DNA of 64,000 nt from JAJXWB01 sp964634325. GTDB taxonomy: Bacteria > Pseudomonadota > Alphaproteobacteria > Rhizobiales > Beijerinckiaceae. This document shows positions 33,172 through 41,900 of the stretch, piece by piece. The stretch covers positions 138,336 through 202,335 of the forward strand of contig CAZWJF010000006.1 in the NCBI GenBank assembly GCA_964634325.1. The letters are read 5' to 3'. How positions within the stretch are numbered: the first letter of the stretch is position 1; the number at the start of each line of letters is the position of its first letter. The notes below the pieces were generated by a model, which ran no database searches, had not been told where the DNA came from, and was given only the letters and a program-made list of their open reading frames with translations. The position numbers and the translations under genes were made by a program.

Positions 33172-34263
33172 ATGCCCGCCGTCGAAACATTTTATGACGT
33201 CATTCGTCGCCAGGGCATCACGCGACGCAGCTTCTCGAAATTCTGTTCGCTGACTGCGGCGAGCCTCGGCCTCGGACCAAGCGCCGCCTCAGCAATGGAA
33301 GAAGCGCTCGCCACGAAGGAACGCGTTCCGGTCATCTGGATGCACGGGCTCGAATGCACGTGCTGTTCCGAAAGCTTCATCCGTTCGGCGCATCCACTCG
33401 CAAAGGATGTCGTGTTGTCGATGATCTCCCTCGACTACGACGACACGCTGATGGCCGCCGCCGGCCATCAGGCCGAGGCCATCCTCGAAGAGACCAAGCA
33501 GAAGTACAAGGGCAAGTACGTGCTTGCGGTCGAAGGCAATCCGCCGCTGAACGAGGGCGGCATGTTCTGCATCGACGGCGGCAAGCCCTTCGTCGAGAAA
33601 TTGAAGTGGATGGCGGAAGACGCCATGGCGATCATCGCGTGGGGCGCCTGCGCGTCCTGGGGGTGCGTGCAGGCGGCCAAACCCAATCCGACGCAGGCCA
33701 CGCCGATCGACAAGGTCATCACCAACAAGCCGATCATCAAAGTGCCTGGCTGCCCGCCGATCGCCGAAGTGATGACAGGCGTCGTCACCTTCATCACGAC
33801 CTTCGGCAAGCTGCCCGAACTCGACCGACAAGGCCGGCCGAAGATGTTCTATTCGCAGCGAATCCACGACAAGTGCTACCGGCGTCCGCATTTCGACGCC
33901 GGACAGTTCGTGGAAGCCTGGGACGACGAGAACGCGCGCAAGGGCTATTGCCTCTACAAGATGGGCTGCAAGGGGCCGACGACCTACAACGCTTGCTCGA
34001 CCGTACGCTGGAACGATGGCGTTTCTTTCCCGATCCAATCGGGCCACGGCTGCATCGGCTGTTCGGAAGAGGCGTTCTGGGACAATGGCCCCTTCTACAG
34101 CCGCCTCACGAACATTCCGCAATTCGGCATCGAGAAGAATGCCGACGATGTCGGACTCGCCGCTGTCGGCGCTGTCGGCGTTGCGGTCGCGGCGCATGCG
34201 GCGGTCACCGCCGTCAGCCGCATCGTGAAAAAGAACGATGACAACAACGGCCGTCAGGCCTGA
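33172..34263 (+). CDS. hupS: uptake [NiFe]-hydrogenase small subunit HupS, six-Cys (O2-tolerant type)
   Basis: A 363-residue precursor with a Tat signal (TRRSFSKF, residues 17-24) and a C-terminal hydrophobic anchor. Cys62, Cys64, Cys65, Cys160, Cys165 and Cys194 correspond to the six cysteines (17, 19, 20, 115, 120, 149) that bind the [4Fe-3S] proximal cluster in O2-tolerant membrane-bound hydrogenases; ECTCCSESF and GACASWGC show the extra two. GGGAGG precedes the ATG at 33172. First gene of the sigma-54-driven hupSLCDEF operon; transfers electrons from HupL to cytochrome b. Confidence 0.96.
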   Translation: MPAVETFYDVIRRQGITRRSFSKFCSLTAASLGLGPSAASAMEEALATKERVPVIWMHGLECTCCSESFIRSAHPLAKDVVLSMISLDYDDTLMAAAGHQAEAILEETKQKYKGKYVLAVEGNPPLNEGGMFCIDGGKPFVEKLKWMAEDAMAIIAWGACASWGCVQAAKPNPTQATPIDKVITNKPIIKVPGCPPIAEVMTGVVTFITTFGKLPELDRQGRPKMFYSQRIHDKCYRRPHFDAGQFVEAWDDENARKGYCLYKMGCKGPTTYNACSTVRWNDGVSFPIQSGHGCIGCSEEAFWDNGPFYSRLTNIPQFGIEKNADDVGLAAVGAVGVAVAAHAAVTAVSRIVKKNDDNNGRQA

Positions 34264-34286
34264 GCCGGATACGGGGATACGCGACC

Positions 34287-36077
34287 ATGGGCATTCAGAC
34301 ACCGAACGGGTTCAACCTCGACAATTCCGGCAAGCGCATCGTCGTCGATCCGGTCACGCGCATCGAAGGGCATCTGCGGGTCGAGGTCAACGTCGACTCC
34401 AACAACGTCATCCGCAATGCGGTCTCGACGGGTACGATGTGGCGCGGCATCGAGGTGATCCTGCGCGGCCGCGATCCGCGCGACGCCTGGGCTTTCACCG
34501 AGCGCATATGCGGCGTCTGCACCGGCACGCATGCGCTCACCTCCGTGCGCGCGGTGGAAGATGCGCTTGGCGTCAAGGTGCCGGAAAACGCCAACTCCAT
34601 CCGCAACATCATGCAGCTCGCACTGCAGGTGCACGATCACATCGTGCATTTCTATCATCTTCACGCGCTCGACTGGGTCGACGTGGTCTCCGCGCTTTCG
34701 GCGGACCCCAAGGCGACATCGACGCTCGCGCAGTCCATCTCATCCTGGCCGCTGTCGTCGCCCGGCTATTTCAAGGATCTGCAGACGCGTCTGAAGAAGT
34801 TCGTCGAGAGCGGGCAGCTCGGTCCGTTCAAGAACGGATACTGGGGCTCGAAGGCCTATCGCCTGCCGCCCGAAGCCAATCTGATGGCCGTCGCTCACTA
34901 TCTCGAAGCGCTCGATTTCCAGAAGGAAATCGTCAAGATCCACACGATCTTCGGCGGCAAGAATCCGCATCCGAATTGGCTCGTCGGCGGCGTGCCGTGT
35001 CCGATCAACATCGACGGCGTCGGCGCTGTCGGCGCAATCAACATGGAGCGGCTGAATCTCGTCAAGGAGATCATCGACCGTTCGATCGAGTTCAACAATC
35101 TCGTCTATTTGCCCGACGTCGCGGCGATCGGCTCGTTCTATAAGGACTGGCTCTATGGCGGCGGCCTGTCGGGCAAGTCAGTGCTCTCCTACGGCGACAT
35201 TCCGGAGAACGCCAACGACTACACCGGCGCCAATCTCAGCCTGCCGCAGGGCGCGATCATCAACGGCAACCTCGCGGAGGTGTTCCCGGTCAATCACCGC
35301 GATCCCAACGAGATCCAGGAGTTCGTCACGCACTCCTGGTACAAGTATCCCGACGAGACGAAGGGCCTGCATCCCTGGGACGGCGTGACCGAGCCGCACT
35401 ACGAACTCGGGCCGAAAGCCAAGGGCACCAAGACGAATATCGAGCAGCTCGACGAAGAGGCGAAATATTCCTGGATCAAGTCGCCGCGCTGGAAAGGCCA
35501 CGCGATGGAAGTCGGCCCGCTTGCGCGATGGGTCGTCGGCTACGCGCAGAACAAGGCGGAGTTCAAGGAGCCGGTCGAAAAGCTTCTGAAGGATCTGGGC
35601 CTGCCTGTAACCGCGCTGTTTTCAACGCTCGGCCGCACGGCTGCGCGCGCGTTGGAGAGCCAGTGGGCCGGCTACAAGATGCGCCATTTCCACGACAAGC
35701 TGATCGCGCGCATCAAGGCGGGCGATACCGCCACCGCCAACGTCGAGAAATGGGACCCCAAGACCTGGGGCGCCGAAGTGAAGGGCGTCGGCTTCACCGA
35801 GGCGCCGCGCGGCGCGCTGGCTCATTGGGTGAAGATCAAGGACGGCAAGATCGACAACTATCAGTGCGTCGTGCCGACGACCTGGAACGGCAGCCCGCGC
35901 GATCCGAAAGGCAATATCGGCGCCTTCGAGGCGTCGCTGATGGACACGCCGATGGCCGACCCGAACCAGCCGCTGGAAATCCTGCGGACGCTTCATTCCT
36001 TCGACCCGTGTCTCGCCTGCTCGACTCACGTCATCAGCCCGGACGGCCAGGAAATGGCCAAAGTGCAAGTGCGGTGA
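34287..36077 (+). CDS. hupL: uptake [NiFe]-hydrogenase large subunit HupL
   Basis: A 596-residue large subunit with the NiFe ligands in RICGVC and DPCLACSTH. Fifteen residues (VISPDGQEMAKVQVR) follow the STH, to be removed by HupD after Ni insertion. N-terminal KRIVVDPVTRIEGHLRVEV is typical. Exported with HupS by the Tat route (HupL has no signal). 23 bp after hupS. Confidence 0.97.
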   Translation: MGIQTPNGFNLDNSGKRIVVDPVTRIEGHLRVEVNVDSNNVIRNAVSTGTMWRGIEVILRGRDPRDAWAFTERICGVCTGTHALTSVRAVEDALGVKVPENANSIRNIMQLALQVHDHIVHFYHLHALDWVDVVSALSADPKATSTLAQSISSWPLSSPGYFKDLQTRLKKFVESGQLGPFKNGYWGSKAYRLPPEANLMAVAHYLEALDFQKEIVKIHTIFGGKNPHPNWLVGGVPCPINIDGVGAVGAINMERLNLVKEIIDRSIEFNNLVYLPDVAAIGSFYKDWLYGGGLSGKSVLSYGDIPENANDYTGANLSLPQGAIINGNLAEVFPVNHRDPNEIQEFVTHSWYKYPDETKGLHPWDGVTEPHYELGPKAKGTKTNIEQLDEEAKYSWIKSPRWKGHAMEVGPLARWVVGYAQNKAEFKEPVEKLLKDLGLPVTALFSTLGRTAARALESQWAGYKMRHFHDKLIARIKAGDTATANVEKWDPKTWGAEVKGVGFTEAPRGALAHWVKIKDGKIDNYQCVVPTTWNGSPRDPKGNIGAFEASLMDTPMADPNQPLEILRTLHSFDPCLACSTHVISPDGQEMAKVQVR

Positions 36078-36087
36078 GGAGAAGGCC

Positions 36088-36813
36088 ATGTCGGAAGTCA
36101 CCAAACTGCATGGCGCGCTCGACTTTACGGGCGAACGCGCCGCCTCGCACCAGACGGTCTACGTCTATGAAGCGCCGGTTCGTCTCTGGCACTGGACGAA
36201 TGCGCTCGCCATCGTCGTTCTGGCGATCACAGGATATTTGATCGGCTCGCCATTGCCTTCTCTTTCAGGCGAGGCGAGCGATCACTTCATGATGGGTTAC
36301 ATACGCTTCGCCCATTTCGCGGCGGGCTACGTCGTCGCTGTCGGCTTCTTGCTGCGCATCTATTGGGCCTTTGTCGGCAACCGCTACGCGCGTCAGCTTT
36401 TCCTTCCGCCGGTGTGGGACAAGACCTGGCGTTGGGGCGCGCTCTACGAATTCAAATGGTATCTTTTTCTCGTCGACAAGCCGAAGAAGTATGTCGGGCA
36501 CAATCCTTTGGCCGCGACCTTCATGTTCGGCTTCATGCTCTTGCTGGTCTTCCAGATCTGCACGGGATTTGCGCTCTATGGCGAGGGCGCAGGCCACGAG
36601 TCCTGGCAGTATCGCGCGTTTGGATGGGTGTTCTCGATCTGGCCGAACAGTCAGACCGTGCACACGCTGCACCATCTGACCATGTGGGGGATTATCGTAT
36701 TCGTCATTCTGCACGTCTACGCCGCTGTCCGCGAAGACATCATGTCACGCCAGAGCATGATCTCCTCGATCGTGTCGGGCGAGCGCGTGTTCCGCGACGA
36801 GTTCGACTCGTGA
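36088..36813 (+). CDS. hupC: Ni/Fe-hydrogenase b-type cytochrome subunit HupC
   Basis: A 241-residue diheme cytochrome b with four membrane helices. Candidate heme ligands are His in RLWHWTNAL, in IRFAHFAAGY and in LHHLTMWGIIVFVILHVY. It anchors HupSL and passes electrons to the quinone pool. It overlaps hupD by 4 bp (GTGA). Confidence 0.95.
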   Translation: MSEVTKLHGALDFTGERAASHQTVYVYEAPVRLWHWTNALAIVVLAITGYLIGSPLPSLSGEASDHFMMGYIRFAHFAAGYVVAVGFLLRIYWAFVGNRYARQLFLPPVWDKTWRWGALYEFKWYLFLVDKPKKYVGHNPLAATFMFGFMLLLVFQICTGFALYGEGAGHESWQYRAFGWVFSIWPNSQTVHTLHHLTMWGIIVFVILHVYAAVREDIMSRQSMISSIVSGERVFRDEFDS

Positions 36814-37397
36814 GCGGCGGGCCGCGCATCCTCGTCCTGGGGATCGGCAACATCCTCTGGGCGGACGAAGGTTTCGGCGTACGCGCGCTGGAGCTGTTCC
36901 ATCGCCGGTACGCCGTCCCGGACAACGTCGTGATCCTGGATGGGGGCACGCAGGGTCTGTATCTCGTGCAATTCGTGCAGGAGGCCGATCGGCTGATCGT
37001 GTTCGACGCGATCGACTACGGTCTTGCGCCGGGAACGCTCAAGCTCGTCGAGAACGACGAAGTTCCGAAATTCACCGGCGCCAAGAAGATGAGCCTGCAC
37101 CAGACGGGGTTTCAGGAAGTCCTGAGCGCGGCCGACCTGACGGGGCGCTATCCTGAGAAGCTGGTGTTGATTGGCTGCCAGCCGCAAGATCTCGAGGATT
37201 GGGGCGGCCCGCTGACGCCGCCGGTGCGCGGGGCGCTCGATCTCGCCGTCGAGACGGCTGCGGTCGTCCTTGGTCAGTGGGGCGTTCGTTGCACGCCCCG
37301 TGGGGTCGAGACCACGTTCGAAGCGCTTCTCGCCAACGATATCGATCACGCAAGCTATGAGCGCCGTCTGGTTGCGGCGCCGGTCCAGGGAGGTTGA
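36810..37397 (+). CDS. hupD: hydrogenase maturation endopeptidase HupD
   Basis: A 195-residue HybD/HupD protease that removes the HupL C-terminal peptide once nickel is bound. Ni-sensing acidic residues are in GNILWADEGFGVRAL and VFDAIDYG, with a His in MSLHQTGF. GTG start overlapping the hupC stop. Confidence 0.94.
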   Translation: MSGGPRILVLGIGNILWADEGFGVRALELFHRRYAVPDNVVILDGGTQGLYLVQFVQEADRLIVFDAIDYGLAPGTLKLVENDEVPKFTGAKKMSLHQTGFQEVLSAADLTGRYPEKLVLIGCQPQDLEDWGGPLTPPVRGALDLAVETAAVVLGQWGVRCTPRGVETTFEALLANDIDHASYERRLVAAPVQGG

Positions 37398-37399
37398 AA

Positions 37400-37975
37400 A
37401 TGAACATGCGCCGAAGCCTTCTGTCGCTCGTCGCTCTGGGCGTCGCCGCGCCGACGATCGCGCAAGCCCATCCAGGCCTGCATATGCACGGTTTCGCGGA
37501 AGGGTTGGCGCATCCGCTCACCGGTCTGGACCACTTGCTCGCCATGATCGCAGTCGGCTTTTGGGCGGCTTCGCTCGGCGGACGCGCGCGCTGGATCGTG
37601 CCTGCCGCCTTCGTCTCCGTCATGACGGGCGGCGCGCTTGCGGGTGTCGCCGGGCTGTCGCTACCAGCGATCGAATATCTGATCGCCGCCTCCGTTGTCG
37701 CGCTCGGTCTTCTGATCGCCTTCGAGGTTCGAATCCCGACCGCGCCCGCCGCCGCCCTCGTCGGCCTGTTTGCGCTGGCGCACGGCTATGCGCATGGCGC
37801 CGAGGCGCCGGCCGGGCAGGGCTTCCTCGCTTTTGCGGTCGGCTTCATCGCATCTACGGCGCTGTTGCATGGCGTCGGACTCGGGCTTGGCGCGCTCAGC
37901 TTCGCGGGACTGGCGCGACGGATCGCTGGCTTCGCCATGGCGACCGCCGGCGTGTTTCTCGCCGCATTCGCCTGA
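37400..37975 (+). CDS. hupE: HupE/UreJ family nickel (or metal) permease
   Basis: A 191-residue membrane protein with a cleavable signal (ending IAQA) and about six helices. The motif HPLTGLDHLLAMIAVGFWA is the HupE/UreJ signature; further His residues lie in ALAHGYAHG and ALLHGVGL. Family members mediate Ni2+ diffusion or uptake for hydrogenase. GGGAGG precedes the ATG at 37400. Confidence 0.92.
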   Translation: MNMRRSLLSLVALGVAAPTIAQAHPGLHMHGFAEGLAHPLTGLDHLLAMIAVGFWAASLGGRARWIVPAAFVSVMTGGALAGVAGLSLPAIEYLIAASVVALGLLIAFEVRIPTAPAAALVGLFALAHGYAHGAEAPAGQGFLAFAVGFIASTALLHGVGLGLGALSFAGLARRIAGFAMATAGVFLAAFA

Positions 37976-37989
37976 GGCGGGCGCGACCG

Positions 37990-38280
37990 ATGTGCATCGG
38001 AACGCCCATGGTCGTCGTTGAAGGCGACGACATGTCCGCCCTGTGCCGACGCGGCGAACAGCTTCTCCGCGTCGGTATGGCGCTCGTCGGCGCGCAGCCG
38101 CCGGGCGCTCACGTGCTCGTTCACATCGACAGCGCCGTGCGCTTGCTCGAAGCCGACGAGGCCCGCCTGATCGACGATGCGCTCGAAGGGCTCGCCGCGG
38201 CCATGCGCGGCGAAGCCTTCGAAGACCGGTTCGCCGATCTCGTGAATCGCGCGCCTGAATTGCCGGCGCATCTGCGCTGA
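37990..38280 (+). CDS. hupF: hydrogenase chaperone HupF (HypC family)
   Basis: A 96-residue HypC-like protein starting MCIGTPMVV with the essential N-terminal Cys2. In rhizobia HupF stabilises HupL during maturation, especially with O2 present. It is longer than the second copy, HypC at 41901. Last gene of the hupS operon. Confidence 0.92.
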   Translation: MCIGTPMVVVEGDDMSALCRRGEQLLRVGMALVGAQPPGAHVLVHIDSAVRLLEADEARLIDDALEGLAAAMRGEAFEDRFADLVNRAPELPAHLR

Positions 38281-38298
38281 GGTCGAGCTGCGTGGACA

Positions 38299-38332
38299 AT
38301 CAGTTTGGATGGATTGTTTCCAGTAAACTGAT
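38299..38332. repeat. inverted repeat between hupF and hupG
   Basis: ATCAGTTT at 38299-38306 and AAACTGAT at 38325-38332 form a perfect 8-bp dyad with an 18-base loop, just after hupF. It could be a weak terminator for the first operon or an activator site for the sigma-54 promoter about 85 bp further on. Confidence 0.4.
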
Positions 38333-38416
38333 AAGCTTCTTTCCATAAGCCGCCGTCGCCGCCGCTTTCGCCGTCGCGAATCGACGATTTGTCAGATGGT
38401 TAGGTCGATTTCGTCC

Positions 38417-38433
38417 GTGGCACGGATGTTGCC
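38417..38433 (+). promoter_or_regulatory. sigma-54 promoter (-24/-12) of hupG
   Basis: GTGGCACG, GATG, TTGCC matches the sigma-54 consensus closely. GG at 38419-38420 and GC at 38431-38432 are 10 bases apart. It lies 35 bp before the hupG ATG, placing transcription start near 38444 and giving the accessory genes their own HoxA/sigma-54-type promoter. Confidence 0.8.
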
Positions 38434-38467
38434 GTAGGATAACAAAACAATCTCGGGAGGATGTCAG

Positions 38468-38911
38468 ATGCCGTCGACGCAGAGGCGCGGGATGGCCGCG
38501 CCAGTCGGTCTGCCTGTCGTAGACGAGACCAATGTGGACGCGTTTCTGACGCCGGCCGCAGGCGAGGCGCAGCACGCGCTGCTGCTGTTCGCGGCCGTCG
38601 CTCAGGCGCGTCCGGAGACGGCCGACGTCCTGGTCGTCGTGCCGGAACTGCTCCGTCATTTCGAAGGGCGTCTACGCGGCGCGGTCGTCGCCGCCGACGC
38701 CGAGACGAAACTCAAAAGCCGATTTCAGGCCTACGCGGCGCCGAGCCTGGTAGTGACGCGCGGCGGCGATCCCGTTGGGGTGCTGCCGAAGATTCACGAC
38801 TGGTCGGTCTACATCGAAAAGATAGAGGCTTGGCTTTCTCCCGACGCGCCGGCGCTTGCGCCGCCGAAGATCGAGCGCCGCGCCGATGTCGCCTTCACCC
38901 AGCGGAGCTAG
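38468..38911 (+). CDS. hupG: hydrogenase expression/assembly protein HupG (HyaE family)
   Basis: A 147-residue thioredoxin-fold protein of the HyaE/HupG family, which lacks the CxxC site and acts as a chaperone for the small subunit or Tat targeting. Features: LPVVDETNVDAFL and PSLVVTRGGDPVGVLPKIHDWSVY. GGGAGG lies eight bases before the ATG. Confidence 0.88.
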   Translation: MPSTQRRGMAAPVGLPVVDETNVDAFLTPAAGEAQHALLLFAAVAQARPETADVLVVVPELLRHFEGRLRGAVVAADAETKLKSRFQAYAAPSLVVTRGGDPVGVLPKIHDWSVYIEKIEAWLSPDAPALAPPKIERRADVAFTQRS

Positions 38912-38915
38912 TCGA

Positions 38916-39773
38916 ATGAAAGCGGGATTCTGGGAGGCGCCCGAGGGCGCAGACGACGCCATGACGATCATGCCGCTCGACCTCGGGGACGATGCGACGC
39001 GACCGGCCTCCGGCGCCGTGTCTTTCCTGGCGACGGCCGATGGCGCGGCGCTGGCTGCGCGATGCCGGCAGGCGGCCGCGTTGCTGCCCGAAGTCGCCGC
39101 CGCGCTGGACGGGCAAAGCGCGCGCGCGACCGGTCGCCTGTTCGACCTCACTGAGTTCGGCGCCGAAGATCGCGCCATCGTCGAGCAGACCTTGGGCGAA
39201 GGAGAGGTGTCGGGCGTGGTCGCCCTGCCAGACGGCATCGTCGCGCAGGTGCAGGAAGCGACGATGGCGGGCCTGTGGCGAGTGCGCTTCCAGAACGCGG
39301 AAGGCGCGCTCGTCGCCGATTATCTCGAAGTCGCTTCGGTCCCGGAGATCGTCAGGCGGGCCGCCGTAGTCAACGCTGGCGCGGTCGAGGTCGGAGCGCC
39401 GCCATCAGGCGCCATGAACGTCATGCCCGTGCTGGCGGAAGTCCGCGAGCGGGCCGCCGCCTTCGCGCCCGGCTCGCCAACGCATGTCGTCAATTTCTCC
39501 CTGTTGCCCATGAGCCCGGAGGATATGGGGCACCTTCAGGCGCAACTCGGCGTCGGGGCCGTCCGTCTGATCTCGCGGGGGTATGGCAAGTGCCGCGTCA
39601 GCTCGACCGGGGCCAAGCACGTATGGTCGGTCCAGTATCTCAACGCCATGGACGCGATCATCCTCGACACGCTCGAGATCGGCGATCCGCCCGGCGCAAT
39701 TTGCGCGGCCGACGAAGACTTCCGCGACTCGGCCGAGCGCGTGCGCGAAATTCACGACGCATATTTTTCATGA
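38916..39773 (+). CDS. hupH: hydrogenase expression/formation protein HupH (HyaF family)
   Basis: A 285-residue HupH/HyaF protein; its family supports small-subunit FeS maturation and O2 protection. The C-terminal WSVQYLNAMDAIILDTLEIGDPP is the family hallmark. The ATG at 38916 lies 4 bp after hupG; the gene overlaps hupI by 4 bp. Confidence 0.92.
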   Translation: MKAGFWEAPEGADDAMTIMPLDLGDDATRPASGAVSFLATADGAALAARCRQAAALLPEVAAALDGQSARATGRLFDLTEFGAEDRAIVEQTLGEGEVSGVVALPDGIVAQVQEATMAGLWRVRFQNAEGALVADYLEVASVPEIVRRAAVVNAGAVEVGAPPSGAMNVMPVLAEVRERAAAFAPGSPTHVVNFSLLPMSPEDMGHLQAQLGVGAVRLISRGYGKCRVSSTGAKHVWSVQYLNAMDAIILDTLEIGDPPGAICAADEDFRDSAERVREIHDAYFS

Positions 39774-39985
39774 GCGCCTTCGAGAACTTCGGCAAGCGCG
39801 AGGCCGCCGAAGCGGAGCGGATGGAATGCGGCATATGTTGGCATGTCTACGATCCCGCAGATGGCGATCCCGTTTGGCAAATTGCGCCGGGGACGCCGTT
39901 CTCCGAGCTGCCGCCGGACTGGCGGTGCCCGAATTGCGATGCGGAACAATCAAAATTCATGAGACTGGGCGATGACGCAGGATAG
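39770..39985 (+). CDS. hupI: rubredoxin HupI
   Basis: A 71-residue rubredoxin with the two iron-binding pairs in MECGICWHVYDP and WRCPNCDAEQSKF, and a conserved GDP. Hup rubredoxins take part in HupS maturation in oxygen. Starts in the hupH stop (ATGA) and overlaps hupJ by 14 bp. Confidence 0.95.
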   Translation: MSAFENFGKREAAEAERMECGICWHVYDPADGDPVWQIAPGTPFSELPPDWRCPNCDAEQSKFMRLGDDAG

Positions 39986-40478
39986 GGCGGCCGAGGAAGA
40001 AGCGCTCGCGATCGGCGCGCGGCTGGCCGCGATCTATTCCGACGTTTACGTGCGCGCCATGCGCGACGTGCCTATCTGCAACGCCGCGCTCGAAGTCGAG
40101 GCGATCGGTTTTCGCCCCTATGGCGCGCTTGCGCTCGGAATCGTCGTCACGCCCTGGTTCATGAATCTCGTGCTTGCGCCGCGCAAGGAAGGGGCGCTGC
40201 CAGACGCGGCGCACGGCGCGACGCGCGCGGTGTCGCTGCCGGCAGGACGAGTCGACTTCATCACGGGTGTGCTCGACGGCTTCGGTCCGATCTGGACCTG
40301 CTCTCTGTTTTCGCCGATGAGCGAATTCCTCGACCACGCGGCCGCCAGCGCAACCGCGGAAGCTTCGCTCGAGGAGTTGCTCGCCGCTCCTACAATCGTC
40401 GATCCCCCGGCCGCCCAAGCTGGCCTCGATCGCCGTGCGCTGCTGCGCGGCGGACGCCTCCGGGAGACGTCGCCATGA
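39972..40478 (+). CDS. hupJ: [NiFe]-hydrogenase assembly chaperone HupJ (HybE family)
   Basis: A 168-residue protein with the HybE/HupJ core: MRDVPICNAALEVEAIGFRPYGALALGIVVTPWFMNLVLAP. It is thought to act as a chaperone for the small-subunit precursor. In rhizobia hupK normally follows; here hypA follows after 18 bp, so hupK is missing at this position. Confidence 0.92.
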   Translation: MTQDRAAEEEALAIGARLAAIYSDVYVRAMRDVPICNAALEVEAIGFRPYGALALGIVVTPWFMNLVLAPRKEGALPDAAHGATRAVSLPAGRVDFITGVLDGFGPIWTCSLFSPMSEFLDHAAASATAEASLEELLAAPTIVDPPAAQAGLDRRALLRGGRLRETSP

Positions 40479-40496
40479 GTCGTCTGGAGCGCGCCG

Positions 40497-40838
40497 ATGC
40501 ATGAAATGGCGCTCACCGAAGGGATCGTCGACATCCTTCAGGAAGAGGCGCGCCGCCGCGCATTCTCACGGGTGACGTTGGTGCGGATCGAGATCGGCGC
40601 AATCAGCCATGTCGAGCCGGACGCGCTGGTTTTTTGTTTTGAGGCGGTTTCGCGCGGCACGGTGGCCGAGGGGGCAAAGCTCGATATCATATGCACGCCG
40701 GGGGAAGGCTGGTGTTTCAATTGCGAAAAGACGACGCCCTTGACTGAACGCTTTGGCGCGTGCGCGTTCTGCGGCGGTCGTCGGGTGCAGATGACACAGG
40801 GCGACGAGATGCGGGTCAAGGAACTGGAGATCGGATGA
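40497..40838 (+). CDS. hypA: hydrogenase nickel-insertion protein HypA
   Basis: A 113-residue HypA with the N-terminal Ni-binding MHE and the zinc site CFNCEK / CAFCGG. Works with HypB in nickel delivery to the large subunits. Its stop overlaps the hypB start region. Confidence 0.96.
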   Translation: MHEMALTEGIVDILQEEARRRAFSRVTLVRIEIGAISHVEPDALVFCFEAVSRGTVAEGAKLDIICTPGEGWCFNCEKTTPLTERFGACAFCGGRRVQMTQGDEMRVKELEIG

Positions 40839-41890
40839 TGTGTTCGGTATGCGGGTGCGGGACGGCGACGATAGCGAAGGGCGGCGATGCGGGCGAGCAG
40901 GGTGCGCGGAGCCATTCGCACGCACATTCGCACGCGCACGCGCATTCGCATGCGGATGGTGAGGTTCATGCGCATGCGCACTCTCACGAGCATGGCGAGG
41001 ACCACGACCACGCGCATGACCACGACCACGGCCACGCGCATGACCACGGCCACGACCATGGGCATAGCCACGAACACGACCACGATCATGTCCACCATCA
41101 CGACCATGACCACGACCATGACCATGGCCACGGCGAGCATCGCGATCACGCGCATGGGGAGTCCGGGGCGATCGATTTCGGGGCGGGGATCGCGGGCGTG
41201 CATGTTCCCGGGCTGAGCCAGGAGCGGATTGTCCGGATCGAGCGCGACATTCTCGGCAAGAACAATGCGCACGCCGCGCAGAACCGCGCGCGTCTGGCGG
41301 ACAAGGGGGTCCTGGCGCTGAACCTGGTGTCGAGCCCGGGGTCGGGCAAGACGACGCTTCTGGTCCGGGCGATCGAGGATTTGAAGGGCCGGTTTGCGAT
41401 CGCGGTGGTGGAGGGCGACCAGCAGACGTCCAACGACGCGGCGCGGATCCGGGCGACGGGCGCGCCGGCGGTGCAGATCAATACGGGCAAGGGCTGTCAT
41501 CTGGACGCGCATATGGTGGGCCATGCGCTCGACGATCTGCCGCTGGAGGGCGGCGGTCTGCTGTTCATCGAGAACGTCGGCAACCTGGTCTGTCCGGCGG
41601 CTTTCGATCTCGGGGAGGCGCACAAGGTGGTCGTTCTGTCGACGACGGAGGGCGAGGACAAGCCGGCCAAATATCCCGACATGTTCGCGGCGGCCGATCT
41701 GATGCTGCTGAACAAGGCGGATTTGCTACCGCATCTCGACTTCGACGTGGGAGCGTGCCTTGCGGCGGCGCTGCGCGTCAATCCGCGGTTGCAGACGCTG
41801 GTCGTCTCGGCGCGCACGGGCGAGGGTTTGGCGGCTTTTTACGCCTGGATCGAGGCGCGGGCGGCGCGCGCCGCGCGCCAGGCGGGTTGA
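40838..41890 (+). CDS. hypB: hydrogenase nickel GTPase HypB with a very long His-rich region
   Basis: A 350-residue GTPase. It starts MCSVCGCG (N-terminal Ni site), followed by about 85 residues with 38 histidines alternating with Asp, Ala, Ser and Gly, a nickel-storage stretch as in rhizobial HypB. The GTPase domain has the P-loop SSPGSGKTTLL, GDQQTSNDAARI, ENVGNLVCP and NKADLL. An ATG one codon earlier (40835) overlaps the hypA stop and is equally possible. Confidence 0.95.
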   Translation: MCSVCGCGTATIAKGGDAGEQGARSHSHAHSHAHAHSHADGEVHAHAHSHEHGEDHDHAHDHDHGHAHDHGHDHGHSHEHDHDHVHHHDHDHDHDHGHGEHRDHAHGESGAIDFGAGIAGVHVPGLSQERIVRIERDILGKNNAHAAQNRARLADKGVLALNLVSSPGSGKTTLLVRAIEDLKGRFAIAVVEGDQQTSNDAARIRATGAPAVQINTGKGCHLDAHMVGHALDDLPLEGGGLLFIENVGNLVCPAAFDLGEAHKVVVLSTTEGEDKPAKYPDMFAAADLMLLNKADLLPHLDFDVGACLAAALRVNPRLQTLVVSARTGEGLAAFYAWIEARAARAARQAG

Positions 41891-41900
41891 GGGTTCGGCC

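Noticed and set aside
40910..41160. Short regular repeats that could suggest a CRISPR or minisatellite
   Set aside because: They encode the His-rich stretch of HypB in frame, with no conserved repeat-spacer structure.
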